From positions 1 through 34,175 of the forward strand of contig JAETNR010000048.1 in NCBI GenBank assembly GCA_021772055.1: a DNA stretch of 34,175 bases. Direction: 5' to 3'. This document shows, in pieces, positions 21,629-30,812 of the stretch. The notes beneath the pieces were generated by a model, which saw nothing but the letters and a program-made list of their open reading frames with translations, searched no databases and was not told the DNA's origin. The position numbers were made by a program, and so were the translations under genes. Each line of letters opens with the position of its first letter. Position 1 is the first letter of the stretch. The DNA comes from Blautia sp. Its GTDB lineage: Bacteria > Bacillota > Clostridia > Lachnospirales > Lachnospiraceae.

Positions 21629-22876
21629 ATGAAGAATTACACGATTGCAGTTGCGGGTACTGGGTATGTTGGTCTTTCTATCGCCACGCTGCTGTCACAG
21701 CACCATAAAGTATACGCTGTGGATATCATCCCGGAAAAAGTGGAACTCATTAATAACCGAAAGTCTACGATTCAGGATGAGTATATCGAAAAGTATCTGG
21801 CTGAGAAGAAGCTGGATCTGACCGCAACGCTGGACGCCAAACTCGCCTATAGCAATGCGGACTTTGTTGTTATTGCGGCGCCTACAAACTACGACAGCCA
21901 GAAGAACTTTTTTGACACATCTGCGGTTGAGGCTGTGATTAAGCTGGTTATGGAGTATAACCCGAATGCGATAATGGTTATTAAGTCCACCATTCCGGTT
22001 GGATATACCAAGAGTATCCGGGAGAAGACGGGCAGCAAGAATATCATCTTCAGCCCTGAGTTTTTAAGAGAGTCAAAGGCATTATACGATAATTTGTATC
22101 CTAGTCGCATCATTGTGGGCACAGACATGGAGGATGAGCGGCTGGTAGAGGCGGCTTATGAGTTTGCTGTGCTCCTGCAGGAAGGCGCAATCAAGGAGAA
22201 CATCGATACGCTGTTCATGGGATTCACCGAGGCCGAGGCAGTGAAATTGTTCGCCAATACATATCTGGCGCTGCGCGTGTCTTACTTCAACGAGTTGGAC
22301 ACATACGCAGAGATGAAAGGGCTGAATACCCAGCAGATTATTGACGGCGTGTGCCTTGATCCTCGTATCGGGATTCACTACAACAATCCGAGCTTTGGAT
22401 ATGGCGGTTACTGCCTGCCCAAAGACACTAAACAGCTTCTGGCCAATTACGAGGATGTACCGGAGAACTTGATCGGAGCTATCGTGGAAAGCAACAGGAC
22501 GAGAAAGGACTTCATCGCAGACCGTGTACTCAAAATGGCTGGATACTACGGATATGAGGAAGATAACCAATATAGCAAGAGCAGAGAAAAGCCTGCGATG
22601 GTTGGTGTCTACCGTCTGACCATGAAGAGCAACAGCGATAACTTCCGCCAGAGTAGCATCCAGGGCGTCATGAAACGCATCAAGGCAAAGGGTGCTACTG
22701 TGGTTATCTATGAGCCGACGTTGGAAGACGGTAGCACGTTCTTTGGTTCAGTTGTGGTCAACGATTTGGAGAAATTCAAGGCAATGAGTGATGCTATCAT
22801 CGCAAACAGGTATGACAAGTGCCTGGATGATGTAAAGGAAAAGGTTTATACACGCGATCTGTTCGGCAGGGATTAA
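21629..22876 (+). CDS. ugd: UDP-glucose 6-dehydrogenase
   Basis: This is a 415-residue NAD-dependent enzyme that oxidises UDP-glucose twice to UDP-glucuronate, a precursor of acidic surface polysaccharide. It has an N-terminal Rossmann motif GTGYVGLS (residues 10-17), the NAD-binding [19 protein letters not shown], and the catalytic-Cys motif [14 protein letters not shown]-terminal UDP-binding region ([13 protein letters not shown]) follows. A ribosome site CAAGGAG lies just upstream. It is the first gene of the polysaccharide operon, 1 kb downstream of the TnpB-like gene. It is more likely Ugd than UDP-ManNAc dehydrogenase by overall motif form. Confidence 0.93.
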   Translation: MKNYTIAVAGTGYVGLSIATLLSQHHKVYAVDIIPEKVELINNRKSTIQDEYIEKYLAEKKLDLTATLDAKLAYSNADFVVIAAPTNYDSQKNFFDTSAVEAVIKLVMEYNPNAIMVIKSTIPVGYTKSIREKTGSKNIIFSPEFLRESKALYDNLYPSRIIVGTDMEDERLVEAAYEFAVLLQEGAIKENIDTLFMGFTEAEAVKLFANTYLALRVSYFNELDTYAEMKGLNTQQIIDGVCLDPRIGIHYNNPSFGYGGYCLPKDTKQLLANYEDVPENLIGAIVESNRTRKDFIADRVLKMAGYYGYEEDNQYSKSREKPAMVGVYRLTMKSNSDNFRQSSIQGVMKRIKAKGATVVIYEPTLEDGSTFFGSVVVNDLEKFKAMSDAIIANRYDKCLDDVKEKVYTRDLFGRD

Positions 22877-22922
22877 CACACACATGTGTAGAGAAGATTT
22901 CAAATGAGGGAGTGCGCAAAGG

Positions 22923-24050
22923 ATGAAAAATAAATTGAATATTGCAATGCTTGGGCATAAGCGCATTCCATCACGGGAAGGCGGTATAGAGATTGTGGTG
23001 GAGGAACTCTCCACTAGAATGGTAGAAGCAGGGCATTTTGTTACCTGCTACAATCGGTCAGGCCACCATGTAAGTGGTAAAGAATTCGATGGAGGTTCTT
23101 GCAAAGAATACAAAGGTGTAAAACTGAAATGTGTTTTCACTATCAATCGTAAGGGCTTCGCCGCGATGACTTCTTCCTTTTTTGGAGCAATCTGCGCCAC
23201 ATTTGGAAAGTATGACGTGGTTCATTTCCACGCGGAAGGTTCTTGCGCAATGCTCTGGCTTCCTAAACTGTTCGGTAAACGGTGCATAGCAACAATACAT
23301 GGTATCGACTGGCAGCGTGCCAAGTGGGGTGTGTTTGCCAGCAAGTATATAAAGTTTGGAGAGAAGATTGCAACCAAATACGCTGATGAGATCATAGTCT
23401 TATCAGAAGGTGTTCAGAAGTATTTCATGAATACCTACGGGAGAAAGACGGTATTTATCCCAAATGGAGTCAACAGACCGATTCTTCGCAGCCCACAGCA
23501 AATGAAAGAAAAGTTTGGACTTGATAAAGATGAGTATATTCTTTTCTTGGGACGGCTAGTTCCTGAGAAGGGAATTACATATTTGATTGAGGCATTTAAA
23601 GAGGTGAAGACAGAGAAGAAGTTGGTAATCGCCGGTGGTAGTTCTGACACGGATGCGTTTTCGCAGGAACTGAAGAAACTTGCGCAGGGCGATGATCGGA
23701 TTGTTTTTACCGGGTTTGTGCAGGGACAAATGCTTGAAGAACTGTACAGTAACGCATATTTGTACACGCTTCCTTCTGACCTTGAGGGTATGCCCCTGAG
23801 TCTCTTGGAAGCCATGAGTTATGGCAACTGCTGTCTCACATCTGATATTGCAGAGTGTGCAGAAGTCGTAGAGGATAAGGCTCTTCTGTTTAAAAAGTCG
23901 GATGTGCTTGATTTGAAAGAGAAACTACAAAATGCTTGCGATAATACTGATGCTGTAAAGAAGCTGAAAAATGGTGCATCTGATTTTATCTGCAGTAAGT
24001 ATAACTGGGATGATGTGGTTGAGCAGACATTGTTACTATATGAGAAATAA
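22923..24050 (+). CDS. GT4-family glycosyltransferase
   Basis: This is a 375-residue GT-B fold retaining glycosyltransferase. The N-terminal acceptor domain begins IAMLGHKRIPSREGGIEIVV, a pattern seen in rhamnosyl- or glucosyl-transferases of this type. The donor domain has FLGRLVPEKGITYLIEAF and the E-x7-E motif in DLEGMPLSLLEAMSYG. No signal or TM segment is seen, so it likely acts at the inner face of the membrane on the lipid-linked repeat unit. GAGGGAG at 22906-22912 is its ribosome site. Donor and acceptor cannot be named. Confidence 0.88.
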   Translation: MKNKLNIAMLGHKRIPSREGGIEIVVEELSTRMVEAGHFVTCYNRSGHHVSGKEFDGGSCKEYKGVKLKCVFTINRKGFAAMTSSFFGAICATFGKYDVVHFHAEGSCAMLWLPKLFGKRCIATIHGIDWQRAKWGVFASKYIKFGEKIATKYADEIIVLSEGVQKYFMNTYGRKTVFIPNGVNRPILRSPQQMKEKFGLDKDEYILFLGRLVPEKGITYLIEAFKEVKTEKKLVIAGGSSDTDAFSQELKKLAQGDDRIVFTGFVQGQMLEELYSNAYLYTLPSDLEGMPLSLLEAMSYGNCCLTSDIAECAEVVEDKALLFKKSDVLDLKEKLQNACDNTDAVKKLKNGASDFICSKYNWDDVVEQTLLLYEK

Positions 24051-24096
24051 ATTCTGATTTTAACGCTTTGTGCAATTGTGTGAGGAAGGAATCGCT

Positions 24097-25236
24097 ATGA
24101 AGAGAATCGCATTGATAAGATCAGCTTCTTCGGCTGTATCAAAAAGCAATTACAATATCCAGGAGATTGGCATGGCTCAACAGCTTGCCAAGTTAGGAAT
24201 GCTTGTCGATGTTTTCCTTATTTCGGATAAAGATAGAACATACAGTGAGCAGATGGGTGTAGATAATCGTGTTACGGTTTATTGGCTCAAAGGTATAAGG
24301 ATTCCTGGCCAGCAGGGATACTATAAGGATTTAAGAGGAATTCTAGATTCCCACAAATATGATTTGATTCAGGCTTTGGATGACAGCCAGATTACAACTG
24401 TTTTGACCAGTGTTTACTGCAAGGAAAAAGGGATAAAATTTGTCTTGTGGCAGGGTATGTATGAGAACTATCCGGAGGCATACAAAAGAATCATTCAATA
24501 TGTTTTTGATTGGACGCTATTGAGAGTTTTGAAAAAAAACACAAAGTATTGTATTGCTAAAACAACCTCAGCAAAGGCGTATCTTGCCATGAAGAAGTTC
24601 TTGAATATTGCGGTAATTCCGGTAGGCTTGGAGACTGCTAATTTCAACGATTGCGTACAAATTGATTACCGCAAAAAACTTCACATTCCGCAAGGACAAA
24701 AAATCCTTCTGTACATTGGTAAGGTAGAAGAGCGCAGAAAGCCGCTGTTCTGCATGGATGTATATGAAAAGGTGAAGGAAAAGTATCCTGAATGCTGTAT
24801 GGTATATGTTGGAAAGGGACCGATGCTGGATGAGGTACAGGCATATGCCAAGATGAAAAATCTGAAGGATGTTCATTTTGTGGACAGCATTCCCCAGAAG
24901 GAGCTCCCCAGTTTGTATAGAATCGGCAGCATGTTTATTCTGCCGACACGTTATGAAATTTTTGGCATGGTGCTAATGGAGGCCATGTATTTTGGCACGC
25001 CTGTCATAACCTATAAGGCAGCCGGCCCCATAGATGTAATAGAAAATGATGCTGATGGTATCGTGATGGAGGATTTCACGGCAGATAACTGGGCCGGAAG
25101 AATTGTTGCGCACCTGATAAAAGATGACTGCAATGTGATGGGGCAAAAGGGACAGACAAAGATAAACGAAAGCTATCTGTGGCCCACGGTTGCAGAGAAG
25201 TATTATAAGAGATTTTTGGAAATTATCGAAGAGTGA
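24097..25236 (+). CDS. GT4-family glycosyltransferase
   Basis: This is a 379-residue GT-B glycosyltransferase. The donor-binding half is recognisable from LLYIGKVEERRKP (about residue 205), then VYVGKGPMLDEV, and the E-x7-E motif in RYEIFGMVLMEAMYFGTPV. The start at 24097 follows AGGAAGGA (24083-24090); an in-frame GTG at 24070 lacks a ribosome site. The stop overlaps the ribosome-site region of the radical SAM gene, indicating coupling. It probably adds one sugar to the repeat unit; specificity is unknown. Confidence 0.85.
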   Translation: MKRIALIRSASSAVSKSNYNIQEIGMAQQLAKLGMLVDVFLISDKDRTYSEQMGVDNRVTVYWLKGIRIPGQQGYYKDLRGILDSHKYDLIQALDDSQITTVLTSVYCKEKGIKFVLWQGMYENYPEAYKRIIQYVFDWTLLRVLKKNTKYCIAKTTSAKAYLAMKKFLNIAVIPVGLETANFNDCVQIDYRKKLHIPQGQKILLYIGKVEERRKPLFCMDVYEKVKEKYPECCMVYVGKGPMLDEVQAYAKMKNLKDVHFVDSIPQKELPSLYRIGSMFILPTRYEIFGMVLMEAMYFGTPVITYKAAGPIDVIENDADGIVMEDFTADNWAGRIVAHLIKDDCNVMGQKGQTKINESYLWPTVAEKYYKRFLEIIEE

Positions 25237-25250
25237 GAGGAACAAGGAAC

Positions 25251-26447
25251 ATGTTTAAAACCAATAGCGAAAAGAAACTAAATGGCACGGTTATTGTCAC
25301 CTATCGTTGCAATGCCCGGTGTTCTATGTGTAATCGATATAAAGCACCTTCCAAGCCGGAAGAAGAAATCTCCATTGAGATAATAAAAAAACTGCCAGAG
25401 ATGTATTTCACAAATATCACCGGCGGTGAGCCTTTTATACGGACAGATTTGAAGGATATTGTGAGGGAACTCTATAAGAAGAGTGACCGTATCGTTATCT
25501 CCACCAATGGATTCTTTACTGACCGCATTGTTGACCTCTGCAAAGAGTTCCCTCAGATCGGTATTCGTATTTCTATTGAGGGTCTGGAGCAGACAAACAA
25601 TGAGATTCGCGGTCTACAGAATGGCTATCAGAGAGGCTATCAGACTTTGAAAACCCTGCGTGAGATGGGCATGAAGGACGTAGGATTTGGCATGACTGTT
25701 CAGGATAAGAATGCCCCTGACCTCGTACCGCTGTACAAGATTTCTGATGAGATGGGCATGGAGTTTGCCACGGCTTCGCTTCATAACAGCTTCTATTTTG
25801 TGGAGGCCAAGAACATCATTCACGACCGTCCGATGGTTGCAAAGAACTTTGAGAATCTGGTCAATGAACTTCTCTGCAGCAACAGCCCGAAAAAGTGGTT
25901 CCGCGCATACTTTAATCACGGACTGATCAATTATATTTACGGCCAGAAACGTCTGTTGCCCTGTGATATGAGCTTCGATACCTTCTTCATCGATCCCTAT
26001 GGCGATGTTATGCCTTGCAACGGCACCAAGGACAAAGAGGTTATGGGCAATCTGAATCGGCAGACCTGGGATGAACTGTGGAACAGCCCGCAGGCAGAGG
26101 AAGTCCGCAAGAAGGTACGTTGCTGCGACCGTGATTGCTGGATGATTGGTAGTGTTTCTCCAGCAATGCATAAGTATATCTGGAAGCCTGCTACATGGGT
26201 TCTGGTACATAAGTTTAAGACCCTGTTTACCAAGCATCCGTATAGCATGTACGAGAACAAGATTTGCCGGGATTATCGGGATGGTAAACTGACTAAGGAA
26301 GAATTGGATGAGTGCTCTACCTGTGATATGTGTGCTGTAGTTAATAACGGTTTGAGCGAGACATCGAAAGAGCAACTGAAGTATAAGACCGGTGAAGAAA
26401 TCGTGGATGCGGATATCGCAGAGCAGATGAATGGAGAGAAGGTGTGA
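25251..26447 (+). CDS. Radical SAM protein with SPASM-type C-terminal Cys cluster
   Basis: This is a 398-residue radical SAM enzyme. The 4Fe-4S/SAM motif is CNARCSMC (CxxxCxxC) near residues 19-26. The SAM-binding NITGGEPFIR is at about residue 55. A SPASM-like auxiliary cluster region follows: LPCDMSFD, then DPYGDVMPCNGT, then RCCDRDC, with further Cys at ECSTCDMC near the C-terminus. The start at 25251 has AAGGAA just upstream. Inside a polysaccharide operon it may modify a sugar or lipid carrier, or alter a peptide. No precursor peptide is visible next to it. The exact reaction is unknown. Confidence 0.85.
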   Translation: MFKTNSEKKLNGTVIVTYRCNARCSMCNRYKAPSKPEEEISIEIIKKLPEMYFTNITGGEPFIRTDLKDIVRELYKKSDRIVISTNGFFTDRIVDLCKEFPQIGIRISIEGLEQTNNEIRGLQNGYQRGYQTLKTLREMGMKDVGFGMTVQDKNAPDLVPLYKISDEMGMEFATASLHNSFYFVEAKNIIHDRPMVAKNFENLVNELLCSNSPKKWFRAYFNHGLINYIYGQKRLLPCDMSFDTFFIDPYGDVMPCNGTKDKEVMGNLNRQTWDELWNSPQAEEVRKKVRCCDRDCWMIGSVSPAMHKYIWKPATWVLVHKFKTLFTKHPYSMYENKICRDYRDGKLTKEELDECSTCDMCAVVNNGLSETSKEQLKYKTGEEIVDADIAEQMNGEKV

Positions 26448-26454
26448 TTAGCTG

Positions 26455-27399
26455 ATGGGAGTTAAATTTAGCGTTGTCATCCCGATTTATAATGCTTCTG
26501 CGTATTTACGTGAATGTGTAGATTCTGTACTCCGCCAAACTTATGATAATTATGAAATTATCCTAGTAAATGATGGTTCTACAGACGATTCTTTTGAGAT
26601 ATGTAAAGAATATGCTGCAGCGAATCGAAGCATTCATGCATATACGAAGGAAAACGAAGGATTATCCGCAACACGAAATTATGGTTTGTCTGTATGCCAA
26701 GGAGATTACATTGTTTTTCTTGACAGCGATGATTACATTGAAAGCGAATCCCTGCAGAAATTCAATGCAGCAATCGAAAAAACGGGCGCAGATATTGTCG
26801 CAAGCTATGCCTATCATATTGACACTGATGGCGGTCAGCATAAGAGCAGACCCTTCTTGTTAAACGCCGAATTTCCCATGTCCGGTACCGAATTTTTCAA
26901 AAAATCATTGTACCAAAACAATATGAGAGCGTGCGCTCCATTTTACATTACTAGCAAAAAGCTTATTGATAAGTATAACATGCAGTTCCAAAGTGGGCTG
27001 TACCATGAGGACGAGTTGTGGACACCCAAATTGCTTTTTTACGCTGAGAAAGTGGTAGATTTGTCTTTTTATTTCTATAATTACCGGCTTTCCAACACGC
27101 AGTCAATTACTCGCGACCCAAGCAAAAAAATGAAAAGAGCACTGGATCGTATGCAGATTGCATGTGAATTGTGCGATTTCTTTTCTCCATATACGCAGAA
27201 GAAGTATGACTGTTTTCAGGATAATATTGCAGCACAATATATGTACGCTGTATACGATGGAAATCTTATCAATGCGGGGCAGAAAGTGGATAGATTCTTT
27301 CCTCTCAAGCATGCAAAAACAAAAAATTATATTGTCAAAGGGCTGATATTTGCAGCTAGTCCACGATTGGCATGTAAATTACGGGCTTATAAGAAATAA
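26455..27399 (+). CDS. GT2-family glycosyltransferase
   Basis: This is a 314-residue GT-A fold inverting glycosyltransferase. The N-terminal FSVVIPIYNASAYLRECVDS and ILVNDGSTDDS bind the nucleotide sugar. The metal-binding DSDDY lies at about residues 92-96 and a likely catalytic acidic motif, HEDELW, near residue 184. The C-terminal third is hydrophilic with no TM helix. It starts 7 nt after the radical SAM stop, with GAGAAGG as ribosome site. Substrate unknown. Confidence 0.9.
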   Translation: MGVKFSVVIPIYNASAYLRECVDSVLRQTYDNYEIILVNDGSTDDSFEICKEYAAANRSIHAYTKENEGLSATRNYGLSVCQGDYIVFLDSDDYIESESLQKFNAAIEKTGADIVASYAYHIDTDGGQHKSRPFLLNAEFPMSGTEFFKKSLYQNNMRACAPFYITSKKLIDKYNMQFQSGLYHEDELWTPKLLFYAEKVVDLSFYFYNYRLSNTQSITRDPSKKMKRALDRMQIACELCDFFSPYTQKKYDCFQDNIAAQYMYAVYDGNLINAGQKVDRFFPLKHAKTKNYIVKGLIFAASPRLACKLRAYKK

Positions 27400-27408
27400 G
27401 GTGAGAAA

Positions 27409-28560
27409 ATGTGTTCATTTGATAAAGAAAAGAATAAAATTGTGGTTGTTCACTACGGAAATGTAATGCTTTATCCTCCGGTTTTGAGTTTACTGGAAAA
27501 CCTTTTGCATAATAATTACAAGGTTGTTTTGATTTCGGGCAATACGAAAAAGCTTCCCAAGGTCATAACAGATTCTGATATAAAACTGATTGATATTGAA
27601 ATAATCAACAGTCGACATATCATAATGAGAGTAAAGAGAAGATTCGGTATTGGTGGACAATACAAGCGTGCGCTAATAAATGTGATGGAAGAAGGCGATA
27701 TTGTCTGGACGACCACGGACTCTACCGTAAGAGCAATTAATAAAGTGTTGCTGAACTATAAGCATGTCATGCAGTTGATGGAATTAGATTCATTTTTTCC
27801 GTTATTTGATGGCGCAAAATTCTTGAAATTTGACCTGAGTTTATATGCAAAAGTCGCTTGGAAGACAGTGGTGCCTGAGATTAACAGAGCTTATATCCAG
27901 AAAGTCCAGTGGAAATTAAATCGTGTGCCTGCGGTGCTGCCTAACAAGCCTTATTATCTAGAACCTGATGAAATGACTGAGGATGTGCAGAAAGCCATAA
28001 CGGAATTGGAAAAAGACCCACGAAAAAAAATCATGTACTTAGGTGTCATGAGTGTGGACAGAAATTTGGTGCCTTTTGCTAAAGCAGTAGAGAAACTGGG
28101 GGAGAACTACTGTCTGTGCGCATTGGGCAGTGTGCCGGAAGGACAAAAAGAACAATTTGATGCTTTCTTGGAAAATCATTCGCAAGTGAAATATTTAGGC
28201 TTTTTCAATCCCCCCAATCATCTGCATTTCCTAAAATCTGCATATATTGGGTTGCTTCCATACTCGACAGACTTCAGCAGTGTATTTATTTCACCCTTAA
28301 ATGTTTTGTATTGCGCACCAAATAAGATATATGAGTATGCAGGATATGGCGTTCCAATGCTTGGAACAGATATTATGGGTCTTAAGCAACCTTTTGAAAA
28401 ATATAATATAGGCGTGTGCTGTGCAGACTTGAGTCCAGAAACGGTTGTGAATGGAATCAGGCGTATCGAGATGGATTACTCGAATATGAAACAAAATTGT
28501 AGAGCGTTTTATGACGATACCAATCTTGATAGCATTGTATATTCCATTATTCAAGAATAA
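27409..28560 (+). CDS. GT-B-type glycosyltransferase
   Basis: This is a 383-residue protein with two Rossmann-like halves. The C-terminal half carries KIMYLGVMSVDRNLVPFAKA (about residue 205), then GLLPYSTDFSSVFISPLN, and KIYEYAGYGVPMLGTD, the usual donor-site region of GT4-like enzymes. The classical E-x7-E is replaced by the K-x-Y-E-Y-A form common in capsular transferases. AAGGTGAG lies 5 nt before the ATG. It likely acts on the repeat unit; specificity is unknown. Confidence 0.8.
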   Translation: MCSFDKEKNKIVVVHYGNVMLYPPVLSLLENLLHNNYKVVLISGNTKKLPKVITDSDIKLIDIEIINSRHIIMRVKRRFGIGGQYKRALINVMEEGDIVWTTTDSTVRAINKVLLNYKHVMQLMELDSFFPLFDGAKFLKFDLSLYAKVAWKTVVPEINRAYIQKVQWKLNRVPAVLPNKPYYLEPDEMTEDVQKAITELEKDPRKKIMYLGVMSVDRNLVPFAKAVEKLGENYCLCALGSVPEGQKEQFDAFLENHSQVKYLGFFNPPNHLHFLKSAYIGLLPYSTDFSSVFISPLNVLYCAPNKIYEYAGYGVPMLGTDIMGLKQPFEKYNIGVCCADLSPETVVNGIRRIEMDYSNMKQNCRAFYDDTNLDSIVYSIIQE

Positions 28561-28584
28561 AGTGAGCAGAATAGAGGTTGGGAG

Positions 28585-29892
28585 GTGGACGGCATAAAAA
28601 TCAAGATATCTACGATATTTGAATGGATTATTATTCTCTGCTGTATTTTGATGCTGGGTTATACATTGTTGCCGGAGAAAGATTATATTGGATATTATGC
28701 GGCAAGAATTATCGTGGCAATGTTATCGATTGTGTCAGCTGTTGTAACTGTGGCAATAACTCCTAGAAATTCCGCATTTAGGAGAATAATCCAATTCCTA
28801 AATCGATATATAGTTCCGTATTCTTTGTTTATCAGCATAATGTTCCTGTATTCTTTGGTAGCATACCAGTATGAGATAGGAGATTTGTATAAAATCGTAC
28901 TGCCGTATTCGTTTGTTTACTTGGCTTATCCAATTACATATGTATTCTATCAGCAAAACAGCATGAGTAAATTAATGATGAAGGTTTCATTTTTAGTTAT
29001 AGGCATTTTGGCACTTAAAATGATTTCATGGTATTTTTATAATTACCAGGGAATTGTTATATTTGAGAGGCTGCTGTTTGAATATGACAAATGGTTTAGA
29101 AATGGCCTTCAACGGGTGAATGCAGGATATTTGGTTGGAATTGTTGCAGTTTTCTTGTTTGTAAGAGGAAATTTAGGCGTTAAAAGAGTATATTATTTTG
29201 GTATCGTAGCTTATATTATCTTTTTTTTGATGTATGTATCAGCATACCGCTTTCAGGTCATTGTAACCTGTTTCGCTTGCGCCGTTGTGTATTATTTTTA
29301 TCAAGGTAAAAATCTGAAGGTTTTCTTTCGTCGAGTTCTATTGTTTTTCCTGCTGATAGCCTTGTTCATTAGCGAACCTGTACAGGATCTTATTGCATCC
29401 TTCGCAGTTAGTCAGTCTGACATTGGCTATTCGACACTTGTAAGAGTGATGAATATTCAACATTACTGCGAATTGATGATTGATCGAGTGGCTGTCTTTG
29501 GCCTTGGTTTTATTGCAAAAGATAACAGTGCTTCCTTAGCATTGATGTCCTATAACGGCGGTGAAATTTTTTGGCTGGAGGATGTGGGTATTTTTGGAGG
29601 CTTTTTTCGATTTGGCTTATTTTCTTTATTTTTATACGGTTATCCCTTCTGGCAAGCCATCGCTTTATGTAAAGCATTGAGAAAAAATAATAGGTTAGAT
29701 TTAAGACCAATCGCCTTTGGAATAACAGCATATATGATTATATCTTGTTTGGCACTGAATATGTTCGACGGACAGAGAGCGTTTGATGTACCGTTTTATA
29801 TGGCGATTCTTGCTTATCTAAAGTATTCCGTGTATGAACATACTTCCAGCCAAAGCAATTTCCGCGTATTTGCTATGGAGGATGCATTATGA
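28585..29892 (+). CDS. Wzy-like polysaccharide polymerase
   Basis: This is a 435-residue polytopic membrane protein with about ten to twelve hydrophobic segments and a larger extracytoplasmic loop (about residues 285-345). That is the topology of O-antigen/capsule polymerases, which have little sequence conservation. It has a GTG start at 28585 with GGTTGGGAG upstream. It ends with a 4-nt ATGA overlap with the next gene. Together with the flippase at 30813 it indicates Wzx/Wzy-dependent assembly. The assignment is by topology and context. Confidence 0.78.
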   Translation: MDGIKIKISTIFEWIIILCCILMLGYTLLPEKDYIGYYAARIIVAMLSIVSAVVTVAITPRNSAFRRIIQFLNRYIVPYSLFISIMFLYSLVAYQYEIGDLYKIVLPYSFVYLAYPITYVFYQQNSMSKLMMKVSFLVIGILALKMISWYFYNYQGIVIFERLLFEYDKWFRNGLQRVNAGYLVGIVAVFLFVRGNLGVKRVYYFGIVAYIIFFLMYVSAYRFQVIVTCFACAVVYYFYQGKNLKVFFRRVLLFFLLIALFISEPVQDLIASFAVSQSDIGYSTLVRVMNIQHYCELMIDRVAVFGLGFIAKDNSASLALMSYNGGEIFWLEDVGIFGGFFRFGLFSLFLYGYPFWQAIALCKALRKNNRLDLRPIAFGITAYMIISCLALNMFDGQRAFDVPFYMAILAYLKYSVYEHTSSQSNFRVFAMEDAL

Positions 29893-30812
29893 GCATAAAA
29901 ACAATAATTAAAAAAGACAGTTCTGTGTATTTTCTGTTAAAAAGTCTAAAAATGACTTATCTATACAGAAAAATACGGAAAATGGATAACGCTCAGAAAA
30001 TGGCGTATATTGGCGGATTGTATAGAAAAAAAATAGGAAGAGAAATGAATTGGGACAATCCAATAAGATATACGGAAAAAATTCAATATGAGAAGATTAA
30101 CGGGCGTATGGATGAAAAAGTCCAGCTCGCTGACAAGTATCGGGTTCGGGAATGGATAAAAGAGAAAATCGGTGAAGATTATCTAATAAGATTGCTTGGT
30201 GTTTGGAAAAAAGCAAGTGAAATCGACTTCGATAATCTCCCCAACCAGTTTGTATTAAAAACCAACTGCTCTTCTGGCGATGTAGTCATTGTAAAAGACA
30301 AGTCCACGCTTTCCCCAAAGGATATCCGAAATATCAGAAAAAAACTGGACTTCTATTTACACTGTAAATATGGTGTGGATACAGGGGAATTTCAGTACGC
30401 ATTAATGGAACCCGTAATTATCGCGGAAGAATTCGTTGACCACCGTGGCGATGATTTGCCTGATTATAAATTCCTATGCTTTGATGGAGTGCCTGTGTAT
30501 TGTTGGGTAGATATCGACAGATACTCTAACCACAAGCGCAATGTGTATAATTTGAAGTGGGAACTTCAGCCTTGGAATCAGGAGAGATATGGAACTACAA
30601 ACTATCCACTAAAAGCTCCTGATAATTTTGACAAAATGATAGAAATCGCCGCGAAGCTATCAGCAGGATTTCCGCATGTTCGAGTTGATTTATACAATGT
30701 GAATGGAAAAATCTACTTTGGGGAAATGACTTTCACAAATGGTAGTGGATTTGAACCGATTATTCCTCAGGAGGCCGATGATATGCTAGGTAATTTGTGG
30801 AGGCTTCCCTGA
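29889..30812 (+). CDS. TupA-like ATP-grasp protein (polysaccharide biosynthesis)
   Basis: This is a 307-residue protein of the TupA-like ATP-grasp family. It shows NQFVLKTNCSSGDVVIVKD (ATP-binding strand and Lys) at about 118-136, PDYKFLCFDGVPVYCW at about 195-210, and the Mg-binding VRVDLYNVNGKIYFGEMTF near 270-288. The family is found in teichuronic acid and capsule clusters and is thought to attach an amino acid or sugar through an acyl-phosphate-type step; its exact reaction is not settled. GGAGG at 29877-29881 and a 4-nt overlap with the polymerase gene indicate coupling. Confidence 0.88.
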   Translation: MSIKTIIKKDSSVYFLLKSLKMTYLYRKIRKMDNAQKMAYIGGLYRKKIGREMNWDNPIRYTEKIQYEKINGRMDEKVQLADKYRVREWIKEKIGEDYLIRLLGVWKKASEIDFDNLPNQFVLKTNCSSGDVVIVKDKSTLSPKDIRNIRKKLDFYLHCKYGVDTGEFQYALMEPVIIAEEFVDHRGDDLPDYKFLCFDGVPVYCWVDIDRYSNHKRNVYNLKWELQPWNQERYGTTNYPLKAPDNFDKMIEIAAKLSAGFPHVRVDLYNVNGKIYFGEMTFTNGSGFEPIIPQEADDMLGNLWRLP

